Assembly (NCBI RefSeq): GCF_947491715.1
Contig: NZ_CANLKR010000003.1
Span: 151,011 to 215,010 of the forward strand
DNA length: 64,000 nucleotides
DNA from: an uncultured Shewanella sp.
GTDB taxonomy: Bacteria > Pseudomonadota > Gammaproteobacteria > Enterobacterales > Shewanellaceae
Direction of reading: 5' to 3'
Both the position numbers and the translations under genes were made by a program. Positions 8,568-18,545 of the stretch are shown here, in pieces (the stretch's first letter is position 1; each line of letters begins with the position of its first letter). The notes below the pieces were generated by a model. It did not search any database, had not been told where the DNA came from, and saw nothing but the letters and a program-made list of their open reading frames with translations.

Positions 8568-9932
8568 ATGAAAAAGCTAGGTTTACTATCGACAGCATTG
8601 CTTCTTGCACTGTCGGGACAAAGTGTACAAGCAAAAGTCAATGAAGTTGAAGCGGCTAAGCTTAATAAGAGTTTGACTCCTTTAGGAGCAGAAAAAGCGG
8701 GCAATAAAGATGGCAGCATTCCGGCTTGGAATGGGGGGATCACAGAGCCTGTTAAAGGGTATGAAACGGGGATGCATCATTTAGATCCCTTTTCTAATGA
8801 TAAAATAAAATTGACTATTACCAATAAAAACAAAGCGCAATATGCCGAATTTCTCACACCAGGGCAATTGCAATTATTTTCTTTGTATCCTGATACATTT
8901 AAAATGAATATCTACCAAACTCGCCGTAGTGCGTCTTTTCCTAGCTTTGTTTATGAAGCCACTAAGGCCAATGCGACCCGCGCTGAGTTGGTTGATGGAG
9001 GTAATGGCATTGCCGGTGCTGCCATTGGGATCCCTTTTCCTATTCCTCAAAATGGGTTAGAAGTGATTTGGAATCACGTACTTCGTTTTCGTGGTGTGGA
9101 TTTAAAAAGCTCTCGTAGTCAAGCGGCGCCGACTTCTGGTGGAAGTTACACACTGGTGGAAACCACTGAAGAGTTACGCTCTGAATATTCTCGCCCAGAG
9201 ATGAGTATCGATAAATTATCAAATGAGAATACCTTATTTTATTTTAAACAGGTCGTGACACAACCTGCGCGTTTAGCGGGGACGGCCTTGTTGGTGAAAG
9301 AAACCATGGATCAAGAGAAACTGCCTAGGCAGGCTTGGACGTATAACACAGGACAGCGCCGAGTTCGTAAAGCGCCAAATGTGGCATTTGATACGCCAGG
9401 TACAGTGTCTGATGGGCTGAGAACCACAGATGATTTTGACATGTTTAATGGCTCACCCGATCGTTACCAATGGGAGCTCGTTGGCAAGCAAGAGCTCTAT
9501 ATTCCTTATAATGATTATAAATTGCATTCAGATAAACTTGAGTACGATCAAATATTGCAACCAGGCCATATTAATCCCGAGTTTGTTCGCTATGAAAAGC
9601 ATCGTGTTTGGGTGGTCAAAGCCAGATTAAAAGACGGAATGCGTCATATTTATAAGACCCGTGTCTTTTATATTGATGAAGATTCTTGGCAAATTGCGGC
9701 GGCGGATCTTTATGATAACCGCGATGAACTTTACCGCGTTGCGATGGCCCATGGTTTAAATTATTACGAAGTGCCGACTCAGTGGAGCACATTGGAAGTG
9801 TTTCATGATTTACAGTCGCGTCGATACATTGCCATGGGATTGGATAATGAAGGGCGCATGTATGATTTTGGTGCTCGCTTGAGTGAAGCAAACTTTACCC
9901 CCGCTGCCTTAAGAAGAACAGGTATACGTTAA
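8568..9932 (+). CDS. DUF1329 family periplasmic or outer-membrane protein
   Basis: The 454-residue product has a signal peptide cut after SVQA (about residue 22) and no lipobox cysteine. The mature start, with LNKSLTPLGAEKAGNKDG and IPAWNGGI, is the conserved opening of DUF1329. This family has a LolB-like fold in available descriptions and is nearly always next to DUF1302. Later family features are FDMFNGSPDRY and the C-terminal EDSWQIAAADLYDNRDELYR. It probably binds a lipid-like cargo between the RND transporter and the DUF1302 barrel; this is inferred from context only. It follows DUF1302 by 71 bases. Confidence 0.85.
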   Translation: MKKLGLLSTALLLALSGQSVQAKVNEVEAAKLNKSLTPLGAEKAGNKDGSIPAWNGGITEPVKGYETGMHHLDPFSNDKIKLTITNKNKAQYAEFLTPGQLQLFSLYPDTFKMNIYQTRRSASFPSFVYEATKANATRAELVDGGNGIAGAAIGIPFPIPQNGLEVIWNHVLRFRGVDLKSSRSQAAPTSGGSYTLVETTEELRSEYSRPEMSIDKLSNENTLFYFKQVVTQPARLAGTALLVKETMDQEKLPRQAWTYNTGQRRVRKAPNVAFDTPGTVSDGLRTTDDFDMFNGSPDRYQWELVGKQELYIPYNDYKLHSDKLEYDQILQPGHINPEFVRYEKHRVWVVKARLKDGMRHIYKTRVFYIDEDSWQIAAADLYDNRDELYRVAMAHGLNYYEVPTQWSTLEVFHDLQSRRYIAMGLDNEGRMYDFGARLSEANFTPAALRRTGIR

Positions 9933-9937
9933 TCGGT

Positions 9938-9963
9938 TTGGCATTTGCTTAAGCAAATGCCAA
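9938..9963. repeat. 26-base perfect palindrome between two operon genes
   Basis: The arms are TTGGCATTTGCTT and AAGCAAATGCCAA, perfectly self-complementary and without a spacer, beginning six bases after the DUF1329 stop codon. There is no T run, so it is not a typical intrinsic terminator. It could be an RNA processing or mRNA-stability hairpin, or a protein-binding site. Confidence 0.6.
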
Positions 9964-10021
9964 TGTTAATGGCTTATTGGTGTTTGAAATAAACCATGAT
10001 GATTTTTAAAAGGAAGTTTGT

Positions 10022-11059
10022 ATGAGGTTTAGCATACTTCAGTCTCGTTTATGTGTGTTTGCTTGTTTATTGAGTATTCATTTTCCGCTTTTGGCTGACA
10101 ATCACCCACAACATCCACTGTTACGCGATGCTATATTGCCTTTGGCAAGCCAAGCTTTAGTGCTCGATCTTGTTTCAAAGCAAGAAACAGCTTTGGCGGT
10201 GGGTGAACGAGGCCATATTTTTATTTATGATGAGCAGTGGCAGCAGGTGGTGACGCCCACAAAAGCACTATTGACGAAAGCGTTTTTACTTTCGCCGTCT
10301 CTTGGTTGGGCTGTCGGTCATGATGCCACTATTTTACAGACACAAGATGGCGGTTTGACTTGGCAACAACAGATGCAGTCTTCGCGTATTGAAAAACCTT
10401 TTTTAGATGTGTTGTTTTTTGATGCATTACACGGTGTTGCGGTAGGGGCCTATGGATTATTTTATCGTACCCAAAATGGCGGACGCAGTTGGGAAAGTGA
10501 ATACCATCAAGAATTGCTCCATGAAGATGACATCCTTTATTTAAAAGAGCTTAAGCTGGAGGATATGACCTTATATTTGTCTGAACGCAGTACCTTGCTG
10601 CCTCATTTTAATCGCATAATTACATTATCTAATGGCCACTTGCTTATGGTGGGGGAGCTTGGTTTGGTGGCAACATCGGCGGATTTAGGACGGCATTGGA
10701 CGAAACATGATCTCCACTATGAAGGCTCATTTTTTAATGCCATTGCAACAGATAATACTGTTTATGTGATGGGATTACGAGGGCATGTCTTTCAGTCATC
10801 TGATTTATCCGTTTGGACAAGGGTGGACTTGCCCTTAACGGCAACGATAAATGGTGTTATGCCATTAGGTGAGGAGAAAGGTATTCGTATTGTGGGCAAT
10901 GGGGGAGTGATCATCGATGTGAATGAAAAGGGAGTGAGTCAGCTAATACAGCAGCGCCAAGGTGAAAGTCTTGTTGCAATTACACAATTGGCCAATGGAG
11001 AGATTTGGATTGCAGGAAGTAAGGGGCTTTCGCGTTTCAATAAAAATGACTCACTATAA
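10022..11059 (+). CDS. Ycf48-like BNR/Asp-box beta-propeller protein
   Basis: The 345-residue product has a signal peptide (about residues 1-25, PLLADN) and repeated propeller blades with Asp-box-like turns: QDGGLTWQQ, QNGGRSWE, ADLGRHWT. Each blade has a GWAVG- or GVAVG-type strand, as in the photosystem assembly factor Ycf48 and its many non-photosynthetic relatives. In proteobacteria such proteins commonly sit next to MMPL/RND transporters, as here (18 bases upstream of one), where an accessory role in the periplasm is assumed. Enzyme activity is not implied by the fold. Confidence 0.8.
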   Translation: MRFSILQSRLCVFACLLSIHFPLLADNHPQHPLLRDAILPLASQALVLDLVSKQETALAVGERGHIFIYDEQWQQVVTPTKALLTKAFLLSPSLGWAVGHDATILQTQDGGLTWQQQMQSSRIEKPFLDVLFFDALHGVAVGAYGLFYRTQNGGRSWESEYHQELLHEDDILYLKELKLEDMTLYLSERSTLLPHFNRIITLSNGHLLMVGELGLVATSADLGRHWTKHDLHYEGSFFNAIATDNTVYVMGLRGHVFQSSDLSVWTRVDLPLTATINGVMPLGEEKGIRIVGNGGVIIDVNEKGVSQLIQQRQGESLVAITQLANGEIWIAGSKGLSRFNKNDSL

Positions 11060-11077
11060 TAAGAATAGGGTTGAAAG

Positions 11078-13378
11078 ATGTTAGAAAAATGGGTTAATGG
11101 ATTGGAGTTGTTTCTATTTCGCCAACGTGCTTGGGTTATTGGTGTTTTTATTATTATCACTGTGTGCTTAGGTTATCAGGCCAGCCTCCTGAAGATGGAT
11201 GCGGCTTTTGTTAAAAATATTCCCCTGTCTCATCCTTATATGCAGACTTACCTGAGGCATCAGCAACAATTTGGTGGTGCCAATAGTATTATGGTGGCGA
11301 TTGAAAATACCAAAGGAGACATCTTTAATCCTATCTTTTTCGATGCGTTAAAAAAGGTACATGATCAACTCTTTTTTATTCCTGGGGTGGACAGGGCGCA
11401 GGTGAAGTCGCTTTTCTCGCCTTCGACGCGTTTTACTGAGGTGGTCGAAGAAGGGTTTGCTGGAGGGCCTGTCATTCCTGCCGATTTTACCTTGACGCCG
11501 GCAGGGCTTGAAGTTGTTCGCAGTAATATTGAAAAAGCAGGCATTGTCGGTCGTTTGATTGCACAAGATTACTCTGCTGCCATGGTGAAGGTTCAATTAT
11601 TGGACTTTGACCCTCAAACGGGGGAGCCATTAGACACATTAGCGTTTGCTCAGCAGTTAGAAATGCAACTTCGCAGCCAGTATGAGAATGATGATATTAA
11701 CATTCATATTATTGGTTTTGCTAAAATGGCGGGGGATGTGGCAGACGGGGCAAAAGGGGTGGTACTTTTTTTCCTATTGGCCATTTTTATTACTGCCATT
11801 ATGGTGTATTTATTTTCACGTTCTTTCATTTTAACGTTTCTTCCATTGCTCTGTAGTCTCGTGGCTGTTTGCTGGCAGTTAGGCTTACTTACCTTAATGG
11901 GATTTGGTTTAGATCCCATGTCAATATTGATCCCCTTTTTGGTGTTTGCGATTGGCGTGAGCCACAGTGTACAGATGATTAATGGTGTTAAGCGTCATGT
12001 CTTAGCTGGGCAGAGCACCAAAGGGGCTGCGGCGCTTGCTTTTCGAGGGTTATTAATTCCAGGTGGTATAGCATTACTTTCTGATACTGTTGGATTTTTA
12101 ACATTATTGACCATAGATATTGGTATTATTCGAGAGCTGGCCATTTCCGCATCCCTTGGTGTTGCAGTGATTATTTTAACGAATTTAATTTTACTGCCCT
12201 TACTGATCTCATATACCCAATTACAGGTTAATCAATCCACAGCATCTTCAATGACAAGGATTTGGCGTAAATTATCTTTGTTTGCGACGCCCAAATATGC
12301 AGTGGTTATTTTATCCATTACCGCATTGATTTATGTACTGGGTTTTTTTCAAGCGAGGGAGATGAAAATTGGGGATTTAAATGCAGGGGCGTCTGCTCTA
12401 CATCAAGATGCGAGGTATAACCAAGATACTTTTTTTATTACCGATCATTTTTCTATTACTACAGATGTGTTGACAGTGATTGTTGAAGCGTTCCCTGAAG
12501 CTTGTACTTATCATGATACACTTTCTCAAATTGATGAGTTTGAGTGGCGGCTCAGTAATACGCTTGGCGTTGAATCGACGGCCAGTTTGGCTTCTGTGGC
12601 AAAAAGAGTGAATACAGGTTTTAATGAAGGCAATCCCAAATGGCACATATTGCCTCGCACAACAGCCAGTTTAGTGCAAGCTGTTGGACGAGTGCCCACC
12701 ACATCGGGGTTATTGAATCGTGATTGTTCGGTCATGCCCATTTATGTTTTTTTAACCGATCATAAAGCCGATACCATTGAGCGTGTGTTAGTGAAAGTAA
12801 AACACCTCTCGAGTGAAATGGAGACGGATAAACTCCGTTTTGCTTTAGCGTCTGGTCCCGTTGGCGTGATGGCGGCCACCAATGAAACGGTGGCCGAAGC
12901 GCAATGGCCTATGATGTTATATGTCTATGGTGCGGTCTTTATTTTATGCTTGATGAGCTTTCGATCGTTAAGAGCCACCTTGGCGGTGATCATTCCTTTG
13001 TACGTAGTATCCACGCTTGCACAAGCACTCATGACATTTTTAGGCATTGGATTGGCGGTGAGCACATTGCCTGTTATTGCATTGGGTGTTGGAATTGGGG
13101 TCGATTATGGTATTTATATTTTATCCACCATGGCTGTGAGGCTCAGAGCCGGTGATTCTGTGCAAAAAGCTTATTATCAAGCCCTTGTTGAAAGAGGCAG
13201 TGCCGTCATGTTCACTGGTCTGACCTTGTCTATTGGGGTCAGTACGTGGTTTTTTTCGGCATTAAAGTTTCAAATGGACATGGGAATATTACTGACTTTT
13301 ATGTTTTTAGTTAACATGTTGGGAGCCATAATTATTTTACCTGCATTAGCGGCGATACTTTGGCGGCAGCCTAGGTAA
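11078..13378 (+). CDS. MMPL/RND superfamily transporter
   Basis: The 766-residue inner-membrane protein has the two-fold layout of the MMPL/HAE3 group: one membrane helix (residues 17-32), a large periplasmic loop, a bundle of helices (about 220-375), a second helix and loop, and a second bundle (about 610-760). The motif VFAIGVSHSVQM in the first bundle and ALGVGIGVDYGIYI in the second match the helix-4 proton-relay region. It would drive export of a hydrophobic compound using the proton gradient. It is the last gene of the DUF1302/DUF1329/Ycf48 cluster, followed by a terminator. Confidence 0.85.
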   Translation: MLEKWVNGLELFLFRQRAWVIGVFIIITVCLGYQASLLKMDAAFVKNIPLSHPYMQTYLRHQQQFGGANSIMVAIENTKGDIFNPIFFDALKKVHDQLFFIPGVDRAQVKSLFSPSTRFTEVVEEGFAGGPVIPADFTLTPAGLEVVRSNIEKAGIVGRLIAQDYSAAMVKVQLLDFDPQTGEPLDTLAFAQQLEMQLRSQYENDDINIHIIGFAKMAGDVADGAKGVVLFFLLAIFITAIMVYLFSRSFILTFLPLLCSLVAVCWQLGLLTLMGFGLDPMSILIPFLVFAIGVSHSVQMINGVKRHVLAGQSTKGAAALAFRGLLIPGGIALLSDTVGFLTLLTIDIGIIRELAISASLGVAVIILTNLILLPLLISYTQLQVNQSTASSMTRIWRKLSLFATPKYAVVILSITALIYVLGFFQAREMKIGDLNAGASALHQDARYNQDTFFITDHFSITTDVLTVIVEAFPEACTYHDTLSQIDEFEWRLSNTLGVESTASLASVAKRVNTGFNEGNPKWHILPRTTASLVQAVGRVPTTSGLLNRDCSVMPIYVFLTDHKADTIERVLVKVKHLSSEMETDKLRFALASGPVGVMAATNETVAEAQWPMMLYVYGAVFILCLMSFRSLRATLAVIIPLYVVSTLAQALMTFLGIGLAVSTLPVIALGVGIGVDYGIYILSTMAVRLRAGDSVQKAYYQALVERGSAVMFTGLTLSIGVSTWFFSALKFQMDMGILLTFMFLVNMLGAIIILPALAAILWRQPR

Positions 13379-13388
13379 TATCTAACTA

Positions 13389-13415
13389 AAAGAGGAGCTT
13401 GACTCCTCTTTCTTT
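13389..13415 (+). terminator. Intrinsic terminator after the RND gene
   Basis: AAAGAGGAG (13389-13397) pairs with CTCCTCTTT (13403-13411) across a five-base loop and runs into TCTTTT. It ends the DUF1302-to-RND cluster. Confidence 0.8.
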
Positions 13416-13547
13416 TGAATAAATAGTCTTAATTCATGATTGTAATTTCAGTTCTTCTCATCAAGATGTTAAAAACATGTATGAGTGGTGGATGTACCAC
13501 TAAAATAATCCTCGAAATATAGTGCATTTAGTAATAAACTTCGCCCC

Positions 13548-13584
13548 ATGACCGAGGTCAGATTCTGGGCTCAGGTCATTTTTT
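13548..13584 (+). terminator. Terminator-like hairpin in the NAD-GDH leader
   Basis: ATGACCGAG (13548-13556) can pair with CTCAGGTCAT (13570-13579), with one bulged A, directly followed by six T residues (13579-13584). It lies 56 bases before the glutamate dehydrogenase start. If it is transcribed from an upstream promoter it would terminate or attenuate that transcript; it could equally be a second terminator for the cluster behind it. Confidence 0.5.
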
Positions 13585-13639
13585 ATAAGCATCCAAAAAT
13601 TATAAAAGCGCGGCTATAGACCCTTAAGGAAACAGCAAC

Positions 13640-16600
13640 ATGGCCTTGAAAGATGCAATGCCTTCAGTATTACTTGAAAATGTAGTAAATCTTATTCATT
13701 CCAAAGTACCTAATTCTCATGCGAAACAAGTTGAGCAATTTGCAAATTGTCTCTATGCGCATATGTCAAAAGATGATCTCAATGCCCGTAATGACAGTGA
13801 TCTATATGGCGCAGTATTGAGCCAATGGAACGCATTAAATAAGACATCGGTAGGCAAAGGACATATTCGTGTTTATAACCCGAGCCAGTCAAAACACGGT
13901 TGGGAATCAGCCCATTCTGTGATTGAAGTGATCCAGCCTGATATGCCATTTCTTGTTGATTCAATTGGTATGGCAATTAATCGATTTGGCATCACCGCTC
14001 ATATGTTGTTACATACACCTATGTCTATTGAGCGTAAGGATGGGGATGTCACCCATGTCAGTTACAGTGATGAAGGACGTGATGATTTAGAAAAAGTCGC
14101 CGTATTTTTAATTGAAATTGACAGACAAAGCAGCAACGAAGACATTAAATTATTAGAAAAAGAAATTGCTTCTGTTGTCGCAGATGTGGCCGCTTCTGTC
14201 AATGATTGGCAGGCAATGTCAACCAAGTTGACTGAAACGATTGTAGAGCTTGATAGCCGCCCATACCCTGGGGCTAAATCAGAGCTTGAAGAAACGTCTC
14301 GTTTTTTGACTTACCTTAATAATCATCATTTTACCTTATTGGGTTATCGCCGATATGATCTTCGTAAAGTCGAAGGGGATCTGGAGCTGATTGCAGATAA
14401 AGCCTCGAGTTTAGGTTTGTTTAGTAAATCGGCAAAATCTGAGGCAGAACGTGGTGTATTATTATCGAATTTCTCAGAAGTTGCGCGTAAAGAAGCGTTA
14501 GATGACAGTTTGTTAGTGTTGACCAAAAGCAGCGAAAAAAGCCGAGTACATCGTCCTGCCTATGTTGATTACATTGGTATTAAACGCTTTAATGATGCGG
14601 GTGAAGTGGTTGGTGAGGATCGTTTTATTGGTCTTTATGCATCGAATCTGTATAACCGTAGTCCGCGTGAAATCCCACTGCTTGCTGAGAAAGTTGAGCG
14701 AGTATTAAAAGCGTCTGGCCTTGCTCCTCGCTCTCATGATCACAAAGCTTTATTGCATATTTTAGAAACGTTACCCCGTGATGAGCTTATTCAAGCTAAT
14801 GTTAAAGAGCTTGCCCATATTGCTCATGGCGTGTTGGAAATGCAAGATAGGGATAGATTGAAGCTGTTTGTGCGTAAAGACGGCTATGGTCGCTTTTTAT
14901 CTTGCCTTGTATATGTAGCAAAAGATCGCTATAACACTAAGTTACGTGAAGACACACAACGTATTTTAGCGCAACATTTTAACAGTAATGAAACGGTTGA
15001 ATTCACGACTTATTTCTCTGAATCGACACTGGCTCGAACTCATTACATTGTCAAAGTTGAAAACAACAATATGGACGTGGACGTGGCTGCGATTGAGAAA
15101 AATTTAATGGAAGCTGCACGCTCTTGGGAAGACAAACTGGGCAGTGCGTTAGTCAGTGCCCAAGGCGAAGAAATGGGTACCAGCTTAGTGAAACGCTATG
15201 TTGACGCTTTTCCTCGCAGCTATAAAGAAGATGTGTTACCTACCTCTTCGGTGGTCGATATTGAGCATTTAGAAGCATTGGATGACGATCATAAATTGGG
15301 GATGTTGTTTTATCAGCCGCAAGAAACGGCGCTGAAGAACAGTAAAGTGCGTTTGAAGCTGTTTCACAAGGATGAGCCTATTCACTTATCTGATGTGCTT
15401 CCTATGCTTGAAAACTTCGGCTTAAGAGTGATTAATGAACGCCCTTATGAAGTGATCACCGCTGACGGGGCAACGTACTGGATTTTAGACTTCTTGATGA
15501 CGGCGCAAGCCGTGGCCAGTGATAACCTGGCTGATAGTCAAGACAGGTTCCAAACCGCATTAGCTCAAGTTTGGAATAAAAAGCTTGAAGATGACGGGTT
15601 TAACCGTTTAGTGCTATCGACGGGACTGACTGGCCGAGAAGTGTCAGTATTACGGGCTTATGCGAAATATATGCGTCAAATTGATTCGACGTTCAGTCAA
15701 GCCTATATCGAAGAAACCTTTAGCCGTTATCCGCAAATAGCCGATTTATTGGTTAAAATGTATATTCGCAAGTTTAATCCTAAATTGAAGACACGGACGG
15801 TGAATAAGTTCGTGGAACAAATTGATTTACGATTAAATGATGTATCAAGTTTGGATGATGATCGTATTATTCATCGTTATCTTGATTTGATTAATGCCAC
15901 CAATCGAACCAACTTTTATCAGATCACCGAGCAAGGTGATGTGAAGCCTTATATTTCGTTTAAATTTGCCCCAGAGCAAATTCCCGAAATGCCACGTCCA
16001 TTACCTAAGTATGAGATTTTTGTTTACTCTCCGCGAGTTGAAGGTGTGCATTTACGTGGCGGAAAAGTGGCGCGGGGTGGTTTGCGTTGGTCAGATCGTC
16101 GTGAAGATTTCCGTACCGAAGTCTTAGGATTGGTAAAAGCACAGCAAGTTAAGAATACAGTGATTGTGCCTGTGGGCGCTAAAGGGGGCTTTGTTTGTAA
16201 ACAATTGCCTACTGAAGGCGGCCGTGAAGCTTTTTTTGCTGAAGGGCAAGCTTGCTATAAATTATTCATTCGAGGCTTACTCGACATCAGTGATAATATT
16301 ATCAATGGTGAAATTGTGCCACCGGATAATGTGGTTCGTCATGATGAAGATGACGCCTATCTCGTTGTTGCAGCTGATAAAGGAACGGCAACTTTCTCCG
16401 ATATAGCCAATGGTATCGCCGAGGAATACAATTTTTGGTTGGGCGACGCTTTTGCATCAGGTGGCAGCAATGGCTACGATCATAAGAAAATGGGGATCAC
16501 AGCTCGAGGCGCTTGGGAGTCGGTTAAACGTCATTTCCGTGAAATGGGGGTTAATTGCCAAACCACAGACTTTACCTGTTTAGCCGTCGGTGATATGGGT

Positions 16601-18484
16601 GGAGATGTGTTTGGTAATGGCATGTTGCTGTCAAAGCACACGCGTTTGATTGCTGCTTTTAACCACATGCATATCTTTATTGATCCTAACCCTGATGTTG
16701 AAAAGAGTTATGCTGAACGTGAACGTTTATTTGTTTTACCACGCTCAAGTTGGGAAGATTATAATAAAGAGTTGATCTCTAAAGGCGGTGGGGTTTTCTT
16801 ACGTTCTGCGAAATCCATTCCATTATCCAGTGAAATGAAAACCATGCTGGGAACACATAAAGCCAGTATGACGCCCATAGAGCTGCTTAAGCAGTTACTT
16901 AAAATGGACGTTGATCTACTTTGGAATGGCGGTATTGGCACCTATGTTAAGGCAACCAGTGAATCTCATGCTGAGGTGGGCGATCGTGCTAATGATAGTT
17001 TACGGGTCAATGGTAATGAGCTGAAAGCGAAAATTATTGGTGAAGGGGGTAATTTAGGTTGCACTCAGCTGGGTCGTATTGAATATACTGCCAATGGCGG
17101 TCGAATGAATACCGACTTTGTGGATAATGTGGGCGGTGTAGATTGCTCTGATATCGAAGTGAATATCAAAATCTTGCTGAATGCGTTGGTGGCTGAAGGT
17201 GAGATGACACTCAAGCAACGTAATCGTCTATTGGAAGATATGACGGAAGAAGTCAGTCGAATTGTATTAGATGATTGTAAGGCACAAACTCGCAGTATTT
17301 CGGTTACTCAAGTGCGTGGTGCAGATGAACTGAAAGAACAAATTCGCTTTATTCATTATCTTGAGAAAGAAGGTAAGCTGGATCGAGCCTTGGAGTTTTT
17401 ACCCACTGAGGATGATTTAGCCGATCGCTTGGTGAAAGGGCAGCCGTTAACTCGCCCTGAGTTATCGGTATTGGTTGCCTATGCGAAGATGTTATTGAAA
17501 GAGCAGCTGCTGATCCCTGAAATTACAGAAGATAACTTTATTAAGCAATCTTTAGTGGCGTATTTCCCTGAGCAGTTACAAGCTAAATATACGGCGAATA
17601 TGGATCAACATCCATTGAAAGGTGAGATTATTGCCACCTCATTAGCCAATGGTATTGTGAATGACATGGGGCTGAATTTCGTTCAGCGAATGCAAGAAGA
17701 AACAGGGGCCACTATTACTGAAGTGGCGACCTGCTATACCATGGCCAGTGAGGTCTTTAGTTTAGAGTCAATGACTAAAGATATCATTGCATTAAATGGT
17801 TTGATGCCAGCACTTGTTCAGTGTGAAATGTTACATCAATTACGCCGTAATATTCGCCGTGCTAGTCGTTGGTTCTTACGTCATCGTAATCGTAATATGA
17901 GCATTGAGCAAAGTGTGGCTTTCTTCAAACCAGTGTTTGATGAGCTAAATGAGACAGTACATCAATACATGGTGCAAGATGAAGTGGATACCATTTTATC
18001 TGAAACACAAGCGATGGTGAACGAAGGGGTTCCAGAGAAGCTAGCGATGTCTGTTGCGAATGTCAGTACCTTATTCTCATCCCTTGATATTGCTCAGATT
18101 GTAGATTTGGAGTCTAAACCCATTAGTTTAGTTGCCGAGACTTACTTTAAACTGGGATCGAAAGTTGATTTACATTGGTTCTTAGATCAGATCAGTGCAC
18201 AGCCTGTAGCTAACCATTGGCAAGCTTTGGCTAGAGCCGCGTTTAGAGAAGAGCTTGATTGGCAACAACGTTCATTATGTTCAGTGGTGCTTCGCAGTTG
18301 TACTAAAGATCTGACTGCAGAGCCGCTTATCGAAGAGTGGATCGAAGCGCATCAAGGTTTATTGGAAAGATGGTTCCATATGTTGGCGGACTTTAAGACA
18401 TCACAAAGTCATGAGTTTGCTAAGTTCTCAGTGGCTCTACGTGAACTGAATTTATTGATCATTCATTGTGAAGGTCAAGCTTAA
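13640..18484 (+). CDS. gdhB: NAD-dependent glutamate dehydrogenase, large form
   Basis: This 1614-residue enzyme oxidatively deaminates glutamate to 2-oxoglutarate and ammonia with NAD, feeding amino-acid carbon into the TCA cycle. The length is right for the large bacterial class (about 1600 residues), with long N-terminal ACT-like regulatory domains and a central catalytic core. The core has GGLRWSDRREDFRTEVLGL and then PVGAKGGF (about residue 845) with the substrate-binding lysine, later GDMGGDVFGNGML and NGGIGTY. The first ATG follows aaggaaacagca. It precedes pyrD and zapC, an order I recall from Shewanella genomes. No frame damage is visible. Confidence 0.95.
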   Translation: MALKDAMPSVLLENVVNLIHSKVPNSHAKQVEQFANCLYAHMSKDDLNARNDSDLYGAVLSQWNALNKTSVGKGHIRVYNPSQSKHGWESAHSVIEVIQPDMPFLVDSIGMAINRFGITAHMLLHTPMSIERKDGDVTHVSYSDEGRDDLEKVAVFLIEIDRQSSNEDIKLLEKEIASVVADVAASVNDWQAMSTKLTETIVELDSRPYPGAKSELEETSRFLTYLNNHHFTLLGYRRYDLRKVEGDLELIADKASSLGLFSKSAKSEAERGVLLSNFSEVARKEALDDSLLVLTKSSEKSRVHRPAYVDYIGIKRFNDAGEVVGEDRFIGLYASNLYNRSPREIPLLAEKVERVLKASGLAPRSHDHKALLHILETLPRDELIQANVKELAHIAHGVLEMQDRDRLKLFVRKDGYGRFLSCLVYVAKDRYNTKLREDTQRILAQHFNSNETVEFTTYFSESTLARTHYIVKVENNNMDVDVAAIEKNLMEAARSWEDKLGSALVSAQGEEMGTSLVKRYVDAFPRSYKEDVLPTSSVVDIEHLEALDDDHKLGMLFYQPQETALKNSKVRLKLFHKDEPIHLSDVLPMLENFGLRVINERPYEVITADGATYWILDFLMTAQAVASDNLADSQDRFQTALAQVWNKKLEDDGFNRLVLSTGLTGREVSVLRAYAKYMRQIDSTFSQAYIEETFSRYPQIADLLVKMYIRKFNPKLKTRTVNKFVEQIDLRLNDVSSLDDDRIIHRYLDLINATNRTNFYQITEQGDVKPYISFKFAPEQIPEMPRPLPKYEIFVYSPRVEGVHLRGGKVARGGLRWSDRREDFRTEVLGLVKAQQVKNTVIVPVGAKGGFVCKQLPTEGGREAFFAEGQACYKLFIRGLLDISDNIINGEIVPPDNVVRHDEDDAYLVVAADKGTATFSDIANGIAEEYNFWLGDAFASGGSNGYDHKKMGITARGAWESVKRHFREMGVNCQTTDFTCLAVGDMGGDVFGNGMLLSKHTRLIAAFNHMHIFIDPNPDVEKSYAERERLFVLPRSSWEDYNKELISKGGGVFLRSAKSIPLSSEMKTMLGTHKASMTPIELLKQLLKMDVDLLWNGGIGTYVKATSESHAEVGDRANDSLRVNGNELKAKIIGEGGNLGCTQLGRIEYTANGGRMNTDFVDNVGGVDCSDIEVNIKILLNALVAEGEMTLKQRNRLLEDMTEEVSRIVLDDCKAQTRSISVTQVRGADELKEQIRFIHYLEKEGKLDRALEFLPTEDDLADRLVKGQPLTRPELSVLVAYAKMLLKEQLLIPEITEDNFIKQSLVAYFPEQLQAKYTANMDQHPLKGEIIATSLANGIVNDMGLNFVQRMQEETGATITEVATCYTMASEVFSLESMTKDIIALNGLMPALVQCEMLHQLRRNIRRASRWFLRHRNRNMSIEQSVAFFKPVFDELNETVHQYMVQDEVDTILSETQAMVNEGVPEKLAMSVANVSTLFSSLDIAQIVDLESKPISLVAETYFKLGSKVDLHWFLDQISAQPVANHWQALARAAFREELDWQQRSLCSVVLRSCTKDLTAEPLIEEWIEAHQGLLERWFHMLADFKTSQSHEFAKFSVALRELNLLIIHCEGQA

Positions 18485-18501
18485 ATAGTCACTCAATTAT
18501 T

Positions 18502-18529
18502 AGCCCTGGCAAATGCCGGGGCTTTTTTT
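18502..18529 (+). terminator. Terminator of the NAD-GDH gene
   Basis: AGCCCTGGCA pairs with TGCCGGGGCT across a short loop and is followed by seven T residues. It sits 18 bases after the GDH stop and just ahead of the pyrD ribosome site, which argues against any pyrD start upstream of 18546. Confidence 0.9.
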
Positions 18530-18545
18530 AGCGTTAGAGGAAAGC

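Noticed and set aside
13548..13584. Similarity of the GDH leader hairpin (CTCAGGTCAT) to GAGGTCAGGTCATTCG near 30886, as a shared regulatory repeat
   Set aside because: The common stretch is short and the second site has no hairpin or T run, so it is probably chance.
18513..18545. Earlier start for pyrD
   Set aside because: The extra codons are made of the GDH terminator hairpin and T run.
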